From positions 124,001 to 188,000 of the forward strand of contig NZ_FQXD01000001.1 of assembly GCF_900129865.1 (NCBI RefSeq): a stretch of 64,000 nt of DNA, given 5' to 3'. Each line of letters begins with the position of its first letter. The stretch's first letter is position 1. The translations under genes were made by a program, and so were the position numbers. The stretch comes from Virgibacillus chiguensis (GTDB taxonomy: Bacteria; Bacillota; Bacilli; Bacillales; Amphibacillaceae). The notes under the pieces are model-generated. The model worked only from the letters and a program-made list of their open reading frames with translations, was not told the origin of the DNA and searched no databases. This document shows, in pieces, positions 27,169 to 36,366 of the stretch.

Positions 27169-28225
27169 CTACCTTCTGCGTGTTGGTTAGCATTGTTAAG
27201 ACTAAACGAATGTGAAAATAAGTAATATGCTCTGGTACTTTTTGCTTTATTAGCTTAAGCTTGTAGACATCCACTTCGTTATATGCACGAACAATAATCT
27301 TTTGATCATACTTTGATACATAAGCATCAATTGGGAACGCAGAATCATGCAGTGCAATTTCTACTACGTGGTCATAGATCGTATTCACCCTTAATTTTCT
27401 CCTCTTGGCAATCTCCTCAATAGAAAACCCTTTAAGCAAATATTGATAGGTAGTTATAGCTGTATTTGATAAACGACGAGGTTCCGTTGTTTGTATGATA
27501 TCATTCAATAATGAATAAGTTTGTTTATATGACTGAATGATATTAATGATTCGGTGCAAAGCTGCTATTAAGGTTAGTTCTAAATCGATTGTTGTTAAAT
27601 AATGACTACTAGCCAGTTGATGAACGCTTTTTCCATAATCTTTAAAGCTTGTGAGTCGATCTACAAAAATTTCCGCCATATAAGTAGGAAGTTTTTGTAA
27701 AACCTCTTGTAATTCCTCGTATAATTGTTGTAAAAACGACGAAGTGTCAAGCTTAATTCGTTGATAATAAAGCTTTACCCAAGTTTCAATTGCTTTATCT
27801 TCCACAACTGGTATAAAATGAAATTCATTTTTGTGTACATTCGTAATTGTTTGAATCAATAATTGTAATCGCGACCAAAATACACGGCTACTTTCTCCAT
27901 TTTGCATCCCAGAATAATAAGAAAGAGGTAATATTGATTTATGATCTCTTAACCACTGAAGCCCTATAGACGAAAGTATATAAGTTTCTTTATTACCATC
28001 TGTAATTTCAATCAATTGTTCTTTTTTCAATTCATAAATTACCTTGTCAAAATAAGACTTAATAAGCTTTGGGTATATAGAATAAAATTGTTTTAATCCA
28101 TACATATGTATATCTTGTACCGTTTGAATCGATTTTCTACCTGCTATAATATAGTAGGTTGCTGATGTGGATCGTTCTCCTTTTAATCTATGGATACTAC
28201 TTAGAATAATCCCTTTCAATATCAA
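27161..28225 (-). CDS. ypbB: YpbB-like helix-turn-helix protein next to RecQ
   Basis: 354 residues, helical, with a C-terminal helix-turn-helix of the helicase-associated type (YLLKGFSIEEIAKRRKLRVNT and YDHVVEIA, about 265-295). The gene always sits before recQ in Bacillus and overlaps it here. I infer that it supplies a DNA-binding module for the short RecQ lacking HRDC, possibly as a partner subunit. No direct functional evidence is known to me. Confidence 0.82.
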   Translation of the reverse strand: MILKGIILSSIHRLKGERSTSATYYIIAGRKSIQTVQDIHMYGLKQFYSIYPKLIKSYFDKVIYELKKEQLIEITDGNKETYILSSIGLQWLRDHKSILPLSYYSGMQNGESSRVFWSRLQLLIQTITNVHKNEFHFIPVVEDKAIETWVKLYYQRIKLDTSSFLQQLYEELQEVLQKLPTYMAEIFVDRLTSFKDYGKSVHQLASSHYLTTIDLELTLIAALHRIINIIQSYKQTYSLLNDIIQTTEPRRLSNTAITTYQYLLKGFSIEEIAKRRKLRVNTIYDHVVEIALHDSAFPIDAYVSKYDQKIIVRAYNEVDVYKLKLIKQKVPEHITYFHIRLVLTMLTNTQKVGD

Positions 28226-28399
28226 TCGTTCTCAGCCCCATCTACTCTTAAGTTTTTAATTTAAAGCTAAGACATAAACTGTGAAATTTATATAGCATTA
28301 CGTTCAGCTAGAACACATAGTACCTAATGCAAAAACTATTTATTACATTATAGCATTTGAAGCACATTACAGCATTGAATTTTCATTTTTTTAAGTATA

Positions 28400-28425
28400 A
28401 ACTTATATAGGTGAGTTTATAAGTT
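28400..28425. promoter_or_regulatory. Inverted repeat upstream of the ferredoxin gene
   Basis: AACTTATA and TATAAGTT separated by 10 bases, about 50 bases before the ferredoxin start. It could be an operator or part of a leader hairpin. Confidence 0.35.
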
Positions 28426-28472
28426 ACTTGAATAATCTAGGAATGTACTACTATGCTAAGGAGACTTGAAAG

Positions 28473-28697
28473 ATGTGTTATTATACCAAAGTTGATAGAG
28501 AGACATGTATTGCCTGTGGAGCATGCGGTATTTCAGCGCCAGATTTATATGATTGCGACGATGATTGTATTGCTTATTTTCTAAAAGATAACAACCTAGG
28601 AGTTACACCTGTTGAAGGTGATCAAATTAATGCAATGTTTGATGCATACGAAGAGTGCCCTACAGGTTCTGTGAAAGTTTCTAAACAGCCATTTTAG
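28473..28697 (+). CDS. fer: 4Fe-4S ferredoxin
   Basis: Small cytoplasmic electron carrier. 74 residues: CIACGACG (CxxCxxC at residues 12-18) and the distant cysteine in EECPTGS near residue 62 ligate one 4Fe-4S cluster. It is very acidic, as usual. One of only three plus-strand genes here; divergent from ypbB and convergent with the ECF gene. ATG after AAGGAG. Confidence 0.94.
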   Translation: MCYYTKVDRETCIACGACGISAPDLYDCDDDCIAYFLKDNNLGVTPVEGDQINAMFDAYEECPTGSVKVSKQPF

Positions 28698-28737
28698 TAA
28701 TACTTATGTATTTTTTATACATTCTTATAGCATAAAA

Positions 28738-28771
28738 AACTTGTAGAAAATCAAAAGATTCTCTACAAGTT
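28738..28771. terminator. Shared terminator between fer and the ECF gene
   Basis: AACTTGTAGA/TCTACAAGTT 10-bp stem with a further inner AATC/GATT pairing. T6 follows on the minus strand; only TT-ATT on the plus strand. Strong for the ECF gene, weaker for fer. Confidence 0.75.
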
Positions 28772-28776
28772 ATTAA

Positions 28777-29292
28777 TCAGTCGGTATCTTTTACTGCAAA
28801 ACGGTGTAACGCATAATTTTCCATTAAATAAGTGATAAGAGGATAAAAGAGCACTAAAAAAACAGCGTTGCCAATAGCATGATTTGTATCAAATGGTAAT
28901 CCACTTATGTAATAAGGCCAAAATGAACCAGTAATTTGATAAGTCGTCAGTGAGATAATAAAGCCATAAAAATAACCGCTAAAAACAGTAAAGATCAACA
29001 ACAGCAAAAACGGTGGTCGTGAAAACATTTTCCCTATCCAACCACTTATAATGCCTATCACTCCCCATGAGATCGTTTGCCAAACTGCCCATATTCCCAT
29101 GCCAAGTAGCATATTGGATACAAATACAACGATAACCGTTAACAATAATGCGCTCCCCGGTCCTAAGATTACTCCTGTAATAATTATTATTGCCGTAACT
29201 GGTTGCACATTTGGTAAAAAAGCAAACCAATACCTTCCAACAACTGCTAGTGCCGCTAGTATCGCTATAAGCGTTAATTTATACGTGTTCAT
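28777..29292 (-). CDS. ECF transporter S component
   Basis: Substrate-binding membrane subunit of an energy-coupling-factor vitamin transporter. 171 residues, five to six membrane segments. The N-terminal ILAALAVVGRYWFAFLPNVQP and GVILGPGSALL are typical of the S-component fold. It has no ATPase genes beside it, so it would share a general EcfA-A'-T module (group II). It is 8 bases downstream of a DUF4430 lipoprotein gene; that pairing suggests cobalamin or a related cofactor as substrate, which is inference. Confidence 0.85.
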   Translation of the reverse strand: MNTYKLTLIAILAALAVVGRYWFAFLPNVQPVTAIIIITGVILGPGSALLLTVIVVFVSNMLLGMGIWAVWQTISWGVIGIISGWIGKMFSRPPFLLLLIFTVFSGYFYGFIISLTTYQITGSFWPYYISGLPFDTNHAIGNAVFLVLFYPLITYLMENYALHRFAVKDTD

Positions 29293-29300
29293 TTATATAC

Positions 29301-29735
29301 TCATTCCCAAGCTTGAAAATCAAAAACTACTTTATCACCTGGCTTTAATTCATATTCTGTAGCACCAACATTTGGCATCTCGCCGTTTACAGTATAAATC
29401 CACCCTTTCTTTTCACCTTCTTTTGCTGATAAACGTTCGATTGAGGTAATAAATTCTCCATTCTGTTCCGTTTCAACATAAAAATTTTCTTCCATTATAT
29501 CCATTAAAATATCGCCTTCTTCAATGGGTATCTCTTTTTCATGTAAGTATTCCGCGCCATCGTCTTTAGATATTGTAATCAATACTGTTTCTTCTGCTTG
29601 TTCTTCCTGTGTTACTTGATTTTCAGAAGGTTGATTGCTTGATGGGGCAGTAGTTCCTGAATCCTCATTTCCACACCCTACTAATAGAGCAATAGCGACC
29701 AAAAATGATCCAAATCGGAATAACCATTGTTTCAT
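29301..29735 (-). CDS. DUF4430 lipoprotein, likely vitamin-binding
   Basis: 144-residue lipoprotein: signal LVAIALLVGC with lipobox Cys at about 21, a Ser/Thr/Gln/Glu-rich linker (22-48), then a DUF4430 domain (49-144) with GWIYTVNGEMPNVGATEYELKPGD, related to the C-terminal domain of intrinsic factor and transcobalamin. It would sit outside the membrane and pass substrate to the adjacent S component. I looked for a cobalamin riboswitch upstream and found none. Confidence 0.85.
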   Translation of the reverse strand: MKQWLFRFGSFLVAIALLVGCGNEDSGTTAPSSNQPSENQVTQEEQAEETVLITISKDDGAEYLHEKEIPIEEGDILMDIMEENFYVETEQNGEFITSIERLSAKEGEKKGWIYTVNGEMPNVGATEYELKPGDKVVFDFQAWE

Positions 29736-29979
29736 AAAAAAACATCCTTTCTATTTCCAATTTTTCATTTATGATATCATAAATACCTGTTTAAAACAGT
29801 GGGATAAAATCGTACGATTACTATAAAACGAATCTTCAATCAGTAGCAACTTTTAACCACAATGACTATTTAGTACCTCAAGGGTATGACCTTAAAACCC
29901 TTCCAAAAAAGGGGATGCTATTATCTCCTGTTTAGACTTGTTAAGCTCACATCCACTAATCTTTAAAGTGGTAGCCTAC

Positions 29980-30008
29980 AGCACGTTTTACCCTGGATAA
30001 AACGTGCT
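29980..30008. terminator. Strong hairpin downstream of resE
   Basis: 11-bp perfect stem AGCACGTTTTA/TAAAACGTGCT with a 7-base loop, 10 bases past the resE stop. Neither side has a T-run, so it may be a stability or processing element instead of an intrinsic terminator. Confidence 0.5.
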
Positions 30009-30018
30009 ACTTCTAATC

Positions 30019-31776
30019 TTATTGCCTTGGTATGCGGAAATAAAATGCTGTCCCTTGATTCAACTTACTATTTACATTAATCGTACCTTGATGAGCGTCA
30101 ATAATATTTTTAGCAATTGCAAGTCCTAGTCCAGTACCTTTTTTCTTTTTATCTCTTGTTCTTGACTTATCAGCTTTGTAAAAGCGTTCAAAAACAAATG
30201 GAAGATCTTCTTCTGGGATTCCACTTCCACTATCTTGTATTTCTACTTGGAAAGCCTCATTATCATTGATCACTTTTATATTTACATAACCTTCTTTACT
30301 AGTATGACGAATAGCATTGTCAATTAGATTTGTAAAAACTTGTTCAATTCGATCTGGATCGAATACAGCAGTCGCTTCGTAAATCGACTTCTCTAGATGT
30401 AAAGATATTTTATTTTCATTAGCGAGTCCTTGAAATTTTTTATAAATTCGTTCAACATATGGGCCTACCTTCACTTCTTCTGTATTCAGGTGAATATGGC
30501 CTGCTTCCATTCTAGCTAAGTCTAATAATTCGTTGACTAGCCGTCCCATACGGAGCGATTCTTCATGAATAATTTGGGCTAATTCATTTTTGTCTTCCTT
30601 GGATTCTGCAATATCATCGACAATTGCTTCACTATAACCTTGGAGCATGGAAATGGGAGTTCTTAATTCATGAGAAACATTAGCAATAAAATCTTGACGT
30701 AGCTTATCCATTCTTCTTTCCTCTGTCATATCTCTAATTACCGCTACTGCTCCACGAACGTAGGATTGATCATATAAAGGTGTCATTACCATTACCCAAT
30801 TCCTACCTTGTAGGCTAAGTTCATGCATAGCTTCCGTCTCGCCATCAATGACTTCTTGCAAAATGGTTTTTAATTCATGTGGTAATTTTCGATCTTCAGC
30901 ACGGTATGGAAAATTATTCTCATAATACCAATCTTCAATAAATCGATCTGCTGGGGCATTGGTAACGATCATGTCTCCTGAACGATTTAAAGTTATTACA
31001 CCATCTGCCATTGAACTAACAATACTAGATAATTGCTCTTTTTCCTGTCTTAGTGCGTTTAAATGGAATTTTAACTGTCTTCCCATACGATTAAACGCTA
31101 AAGCGAGTTCTCCTATTTCATCATGGGTTAAAATAGGCACTTTCGTATTAAATTCACCTCTAGCTAAATCGAAAGCAGCTTCCCTCATTTTAATAAGTGG
31201 AGAAGTTATACGTGTGGATAGAAAAAACGCAAATATTGTAGTCAAAACAATAGCAATTCCTGCAGCAAGAAAAATAATTTTAGTCGTTTCTGCTTTTGTT
31301 TGATCAATAACATTCAGTGATTGATACACATAAATAGCTCCATCTTGATGGTTCATAGGAACGCCTACAATCATCGCCTCTCGTTCGGTACCAGGTAACT
31401 TCATTTGCTTACGTACTTGGACATTGTTAGTGAGAACCGAAGAGAGCTCCTCTTGCTTTAGCCAGTCTAATTCTAACTTGGATAACTGATCATCCTCGCT
31501 ATTAGAAACCCATAATTCGCCATCACCTGAAACAATGGCTACTCGGCTAGCTGGGTCTTTAACTCGTTCAGTTGTTTCTTCAATAATTTCATTTTCATCA
31601 TGAGTATCCACAAGCATTGAGATTTTTTCAGCTGTTTGTAACATATCTTGCTCTGCTTCCTGAATATGGAAATCTTCAAAAAACTGTAAAAGTAAAATAG
31701 TTAAGATAAATAACACGAAAGAAACTAGCAATAGAATCGTTATTGCTAGTTTACCTACTACACTCCGCCAAAACAT
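30019..31776 (-). CDS. resE: Sensor histidine kinase ResE
   Basis: Partner of ResD in control of aerobic and anaerobic respiration genes. 585 residues: membrane helices at about 8-30 and 167-187 around an extracellular sensor, HAMP (about 188-240), PAS (about 245-350), HisKA with the phosphorylated His in NVSHELRTPISM (about 369), then the ATPase domain (N box DNAIRHT, G boxes DSGSGIP and KGTGLGLA). Its ATG overlaps the resD stop (TAATG), so the two are translationally coupled. sigX-rsiX, which follow resE in B. subtilis, are absent. Confidence 0.95.
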   Translation of the reverse strand: MFWRSVVGKLAITILLLVSFVLFILTILLLQFFEDFHIQEAEQDMLQTAEKISMLVDTHDENEIIEETTERVKDPASRVAIVSGDGELWVSNSEDDQLSKLELDWLKQEELSSVLTNNVQVRKQMKLPGTEREAMIVGVPMNHQDGAIYVYQSLNVIDQTKAETTKIIFLAAGIAIVLTTIFAFFLSTRITSPLIKMREAAFDLARGEFNTKVPILTHDEIGELALAFNRMGRQLKFHLNALRQEKEQLSSIVSSMADGVITLNRSGDMIVTNAPADRFIEDWYYENNFPYRAEDRKLPHELKTILQEVIDGETEAMHELSLQGRNWVMVMTPLYDQSYVRGAVAVIRDMTEERRMDKLRQDFIANVSHELRTPISMLQGYSEAIVDDIAESKEDKNELAQIIHEESLRMGRLVNELLDLARMEAGHIHLNTEEVKVGPYVERIYKKFQGLANENKISLHLEKSIYEATAVFDPDRIEQVFTNLIDNAIRHTSKEGYVNIKVINDNEAFQVEIQDSGSGIPEEDLPFVFERFYKADKSRTRDKKKKGTGLGLAIAKNIIDAHQGTINVNSKLNQGTAFYFRIPRQ

Positions 31777-32492
31777 TAGTCTTCATCCACCTCGAACTTA
31801 TAGCCAACTCCCCAAACAGTGACAATCATTTTCGCAGCTTCTTGAGATACTTGGTTCAACTTTTCACGAAGCCTTTTAACATGCGTATCCACCGTTCGCA
31901 AATCTCCAAAAAATTCATATTGCCATACTTCTTTTAACAAATGCTCACGGTTAAACACTTTATCCGGTGATTTAGCTAAAAAACATAATAATTCATATTC
32001 TTTTGGTGTTAAGCTCACTTCTTCTCCATCCGCAGTAACACGGTGCGCGTCATGATCAATGGTTAAATGAGGGAAAACTAAAACGTTCTTCGCAGTTGTA
32101 TCCGTTTCCTGAAATGTTGCACTTGAAACACGACGAAGCAAGGCTTTAACTCGCAACACCACTTCTCTAGGACTAAAGGGCTTCACGATGTAATCATCAA
32201 CACCAATTTCAAAACCTTGCACACGGTTAGCCTCTTCGCCTTTTGCTGTTAACATAATAACAGGCGTATCTTTTTCTTTTCGTAATTCTTGACAAACCTC
32301 AACGCCATCCATCTCTGGCATCATAATATCAAGTAAAATTACATCGTAATGGTTATCAAGAGCAAGCTTTAAAGCATCTGCTCCATTCTCTGCTTCTTCA
32401 ACGAGAAAACCGTCTCGTTCCATATACATACGTAGTAGTCTTCGAATTCTTTCTTCATCATCGACTACTAACACTTTTGACTCTTTGTCCAT
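31776..32492 (-). CDS. resD: Response regulator ResD
   Basis: OmpR-type regulator. 238 residues: receiver domain with acidic pocket VVDDEERI, phospho-acceptor Asp in LLDIMMPEMDG (about 56) and the switch lysine in VKPFSPREVV; C-terminal winged helix with LTPKEYELLCFLA and RTVDTHVKRLREKL. First gene of resDE. It is separated from resABC by a terminator, so it must have its own promoter in the roughly 160 bases upstream. Confidence 0.96.
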   Translation of the reverse strand: MDKESKVLVVDDEERIRRLLRMYMERDGFLVEEAENGADALKLALDNHYDVILLDIMMPEMDGVEVCQELRKEKDTPVIMLTAKGEEANRVQGFEIGVDDYIVKPFSPREVVLRVKALLRRVSSATFQETDTTAKNVLVFPHLTIDHDAHRVTADGEEVSLTPKEYELLCFLAKSPDKVFNREHLLKEVWQYEFFGDLRTVDTHVKRLREKLNQVSQEAAKMIVTVWGVGYKFEVDED

Positions 32493-32651
32493 TTTTGTTC
32501 CCCCTTGTATCCTATCTTGCTAATAAGAGTATAAACTAAGTTGTTTGAAATGTATAAAGAAAACTTGGATAATAAAAAGGCTAGACAAACTGTAGTATTT
32601 CCTTACATAACACTATACTAAAAACCATCTAATAATAACATAAATAAAGAA

Positions 32652-32681
32652 AAGGCACCACTATGACCATAATGATGCCTT
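32652..32681 (-). terminator. Terminator between resABC and resDE
   Basis: AAGGCATCATTATG pairs with CATAGTGGTGCCTT (two G-U), followed by TTTTC and TTTATTTA on the minus strand. The loop is very small, so the innermost pairs would open. Confidence 0.75.
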
Positions 32682-32693
32682 GCGATTAGCTAC

Positions 32694-33884
32694 TTAAGCA
32701 TAGGAATGTAAACCAGCTAAAACAAGGTTTACAACAATTAAATTAAACATAATTATCGCAAAACCGACCGCAGCGAGCCAAGCAGATTTTTCGCCATGCC
32801 AACCTCTTGACAAACGTAGATGTAGAAAGGCAGCATAGAAAAACCATGTAATTAATGCCCAAACTTCTTTAGGATCCCAGCCCCAAAATCTTCCCCAGGC
32901 TTCTTCTGCCCAAATAGCAGCAAATATAAGACCTCCCAAGGTAAATAAAGGAAAACCAATCGCTACGGAACGATACGTAATTTCATCTAATAAATCAGGA
33001 TTCGTTTTCTGAAGTAATGGCTGAATCGTAGCACCCAGTCTCTTTCTGAATACGAGCCTTAACAGTATATAAAGGCCGGTACCAAAAATAAATGACCATA
33101 ATAATGTATTAAATTTTCGTCCAGCATCTGCGCCATGCATCCATTCCGGAATTTCAAACCAAGGATTCATAACTTTATCTGTTAGTAATGTTCCGTCTGT
33201 TGGTGCAGCAATTGCTGGCATATGATATTCTGTTTCTACCGTGCCAGTTCCGGCATTATTAGGATACTCAAAAACAGCTTGATAATTCATGACATTGAAT
33301 AAAGTTGTGGCTAGTATAAATCCAACAAAGAGAATTAACGAATAAAGTGTTATTTCCAACCAAGTCGTTCGTTTTGTTGTCTTTGATTGGTCTATTTGCC
33401 TAATTAAATAGATTAATCCAGCGACAAAGCTTATGGTTAAAATCCCTTGTGATAGAGACACTGTAGTAACATGAATGTATAACCAATGACTTTGCAACGA
33501 TGGGACTAGAGGGGATACCTCAGTTGGAAACATACTTGCATAAGCAATAATAATTAAAGCGACTGGCAATGCAAATAATCCCAGCACCGTTATTTTATAA
33601 ATAAAATACAAGATAATGAATCCCAACACTGTTGCCATACCAAAGAATGTCATATATTCAAATAAGTTACTGACAGGAGCATGCCCACTCCCTATCCACC
33701 TTGTTATAAAATAGCCTAGTTGGGTGGAAAAACCAATGATAGCCAATGTAATTCCTATTTTAGCAGCTTTGCCATCTGATTTTCTCTTACTCCCTATTGT
33801 AAATGAAAAAAATAAAGTTGCAACTAAATAGAGAAAGAAAGCAGTATATAGAAGTGTACTACTTAATTCAATTAAGTTATTCAT
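32694..33884 (-). CDS. resC: Cytochrome c biogenesis protein CcsB/ResC
   Basis: Integral membrane heme-handling subunit of System II cytochrome c maturation. 396 residues, about eight membrane segments. The tryptophan-rich heme motif WGRFWGWDPKEVWALITW (about 328-345) and conserved histidines (VTTVSLSQG region, FLHLRLSRGWHG) are present. It works with ResB to move and attach heme. Downstream of resB by 173 bases, with an inverted repeat in the gap. Confidence 0.95.
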   Translation of the reverse strand: MNNLIELSSTLLYTAFFLYLVATLFFSFTIGSKRKSDGKAAKIGITLAIIGFSTQLGYFITRWIGSGHAPVSNLFEYMTFFGMATVLGFIILYFIYKITVLGLFALPVALIIIAYASMFPTEVSPLVPSLQSHWLYIHVTTVSLSQGILTISFVAGLIYLIRQIDQSKTTKRTTWLEITLYSLILFVGFILATTLFNVMNYQAVFEYPNNAGTGTVETEYHMPAIAAPTDGTLLTDKVMNPWFEIPEWMHGADAGRKFNTLLWSFIFGTGLYILLRLVFRKRLGATIQPLLQKTNPDLLDEITYRSVAIGFPLFTLGGLIFAAIWAEEAWGRFWGWDPKEVWALITWFFYAAFLHLRLSRGWHGEKSAWLAAVGFAIIMFNLIVVNLVLAGLHSYA

Positions 33885-33982
33885 GAAACCCCTCCTAATG
33901 AAATGAAAACGTGAACCAACGGATGTCTTCCATCCTAAATCTTTGCCCTGAACAAATGGGATGTAGTGTAAGGAAACATTTC

Positions 33983-34028
33983 GTCCGGCATTATACTCTA
34001 TAAGTCTATTGTACTAATGTTGCCGGAC
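33983..34028. repeat. Inverted repeat between resB and resC
   Basis: GTCCGGCA/TGCCGGAC, perfect 8-bp arms around a 30-base loop, notably GC-rich for this region. No T-run. It may modulate the resB:resC ratio through RNA processing; that is conjecture. Confidence 0.45.
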
Positions 34029-34057
34029 TTAGAAGCATAACATAATAGATTATACTC

Positions 34058-35701
34058 TTATTTATCCAGCTCTTGTTGATCGATTACCATTTGAATGTGT
34101 GTCCCATCAACGATTTTTTCAATATCCTTTTTCACACCATACCAGTTTTTATTCGTATGAGCGGCTAATAGAATTCCACCATCTTGAGGACGAACCCAAA
34201 TTCTTCTATGGTGCCAATACATTCCCTGAATAACACCGATCATAAAGATAATAGCGCCAACGATAAAGTATGGTAAAGAGTAATCGCGACGTATACTTAA
34301 CCCGCTAACATCACGAAGTTCAAAGTTTGTAATTCCTACATTATAGTCATTTTCTCCAGTCGCATCTATGTTTTTGCCAATTCCTAAAAAGCTCACTTCT
34401 GGTTCACTTCCATCTGGCGGATAAATCATCATCACGAACGCTGGATTTCTAGGGTAATCTGTCTCTGAAGCAGGCTCTCCATTATCATCCAAGAAATAAT
34501 CCGGATAATAATTGTTAATTTCTACTTTAAACCCACTATCAAGCTCATACTCCGATTTAGGAGAAGTTAAATCAACAGTAAAATCTCCTAATGATTTTTC
34601 TTCCCGATCATTTGTTTCATGAATTTTAAATGACATGCTAGAAAATTCATTTTGCTGATACCCCATTTGGTACACTGCATAGTCGTCAAAATTTAATGGT
34701 TCGTTTAACCGAATATTTCCTTCTTCAATTTTCTTTAATTCTGGTTCTGCACCAGTTACTTCTGGTTCCATCGCTTTATAAATAACCGCATTGGTTTGGT
34801 AATTACTTGCAACAGGCGCACCTTCTTGTTCTAAAGCATCTTTGTACAACTCATCTTCCGGGTCATAATTTTCCAAGACAAAATCTTTATTTTCAATGTA
34901 GTACTGTTGTTCCGTACCGGGGATCACTTTTTGCTCCCCTTCACGAATCCAGATATATTCATCCATATAAAAAACCGAAGTTTGCCTTAATAAAGCGGCA
35001 AGCAAAATAATAATCAACCCAATATGGTTTACATAAGGCCCCCATCTTGAAAATCTACCCTTTTCAGCAAGGATATGCCCATCTTGCTCTTTAATATTAT
35101 ATCTTAATTTTTTTAACCTTTGTTTTATAGTATCGATATCTTCTTCATCAACTTGGTCTGTTTGACTAAACAGACGTTGCCTTTGCAAAAATGTTGCATG
35201 TCGCTTTGCTTTTTGATTCCGTAAAGCACGAAAAAGTGGCACAAAGCGATCAAGGCTACAAATAACGAGTGATATACCTATCAAAGCAATTAAAATCATA
35301 TACCACCAGGAACTATATAAATTATGGAAACCTAATTGATAAAAAATTTGCCCTAATATTCCATAACGTTCTTCATAAAAAATAGCCGGGTCTCTAGAGA
35401 CTGCATCTGCAGGTATGTATTGTTCTTGCGGAAAGATGGATCCCACTGCAGAAGCTATAAGTGCAATGACAATAAGCCAAATTCCCACTTTAACGGAAGA
35501 AAAAAAGCTCCAAACCTTATCAACAATCGATTTGTTATACGTTTGTGAGCGTCGTGCAGTACCATCATATCGCATATTTAACAATTTCTTCTTGTCGTTG
35601 CCATCAATATGTTGATTTTCTTCTATTGGTTTACCACAAGATTCACAAAGGACGGTACCTTCTGGATTAACATGCCCACACTCACATTTTATTTTATTCA
35701 T
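34058..35701 (-). CDS. resB: Cytochrome c biogenesis protein ResB
   Basis: Partner of ResC in cytochrome c maturation. 547 residues: an N-terminal zinc-ribbon-like segment (CECGHVNPEGTVLCESCG, residues 5-22), membrane helices at about 66-86, 125-145 and 210-230, a large extracytoplasmic domain, and a last helix near 475-495. The start is the ATG after AAGGGG, six codons inside a longer frame. It lies 31 bases downstream of resA. Confidence 0.95.
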   Translation of the reverse strand: MNKIKCECGHVNPEGTVLCESCGKPIEENQHIDGNDKKKLLNMRYDGTARRSQTYNKSIVDKVWSFFSSVKVGIWLIVIALIASAVGSIFPQEQYIPADAVSRDPAIFYEERYGILGQIFYQLGFHNLYSSWWYMILIALIGISLVICSLDRFVPLFRALRNQKAKRHATFLQRQRLFSQTDQVDEEDIDTIKQRLKKLRYNIKEQDGHILAEKGRFSRWGPYVNHIGLIIILLAALLRQTSVFYMDEYIWIREGEQKVIPGTEQQYYIENKDFVLENYDPEDELYKDALEQEGAPVASNYQTNAVIYKAMEPEVTGAEPELKKIEEGNIRLNEPLNFDDYAVYQMGYQQNEFSSMSFKIHETNDREEKSLGDFTVDLTSPKSEYELDSGFKVEINNYYPDYFLDDNGEPASETDYPRNPAFVMMIYPPDGSEPEVSFLGIGKNIDATGENDYNVGITNFELRDVSGLSIRRDYSLPYFIVGAIIFMIGVIQGMYWHHRRIWVRPQDGGILLAAHTNKNWYGVKKDIEKIVDGTHIQMVIDQQELDK

Positions 35702-35732
35702 TTCATTCCCCTTCCCCATTACAAAAAGACGT

Positions 35733-36308
35733 TTACTTCGGCGTTATTTCTTGTAGATAACCATCTAATCTTTCTAAGCTTAATGCTCCATTTACTACCT
35801 CTACAATTTTACCTTGTGGGTCAATAAATACAGTGCTTGGAATAGGGCCCACTTTATATAAGTCTCTCACTTGACTATCTTTGTCGTGAGGAATAGGAAA
35901 AGTTAAGTCATATTCATCGACGAAACGATGAACAACGAGTTCTGTGGAATCAAGACTAACTGCAACTATTTCGACCCCTTTTTCTTTATATTGTGGGTAC
36001 AATTTTTGCATGTAAGGCATTTCTTCTTCACAAGGCTTACACCAAGTTCCCCAAAAATTAAGCATTACCCCTTTTCCTTCTAAATCGCTAAGCCGAACTG
36101 TTTCTCGTTCATTGTATTTGTTTATTTGCTCCAGTTGAAAATCAGGGGCATTGTCGCCAACATCGTAAATAATCTTATCATCTTGCAGATTTTGGACGAC
36201 TGCAAATACAACTGCCCCAACTAGTATAAGTAAAATAACAGATCGAAATATAAAGCGATTTCTTTTTTTATTCTTTTTCTTCTGTTTTATTTCATCTAAA
36301 CTCATCAT
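35733..36308 (-). CDS. resA: Thiol-disulfide oxidoreductase ResA
   Basis: Membrane-anchored extracytoplasmic thioredoxin that reduces the heme-binding cysteines of apocytochrome c. 191 residues: one helix (about 22-43, VILLILVGAVVFAVVQ), thioredoxin fold with active site WGTWCKPCEEEMP (about 90-102) and cis-proline region VGPIPSTVFID. Two adjacent ATGs offer the start. First gene of resABC, 58 bases after rluB. Confidence 0.96.
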   Translation of the reverse strand: MMSLDEIKQKKKNKKRNRFIFRSVILLILVGAVVFAVVQNLQDDKIIYDVGDNAPDFQLEQINKYNERETVRLSDLEGKGVMLNFWGTWCKPCEEEMPYMQKLYPQYKEKGVEIVAVSLDSTELVVHRFVDEYDLTFPIPHDKDSQVRDLYKVGPIPSTVFIDPQGKIVEVVNGALSLERLDGYLQEITPK

Positions 36309-36366
36309 GAATCAACTCCCAACAACCATTATAACATTTTGGAAGAATTTAAATTTTGAATATTAT

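Noticed and set aside
29736-30018. Cobalamin riboswitch before the DUF4430/ECF genes
   Set aside because: A CCCACTG-like stretch is present on the minus strand, but the rest of the B12 box and the GGTGAAA element are absent and spacing is too short.
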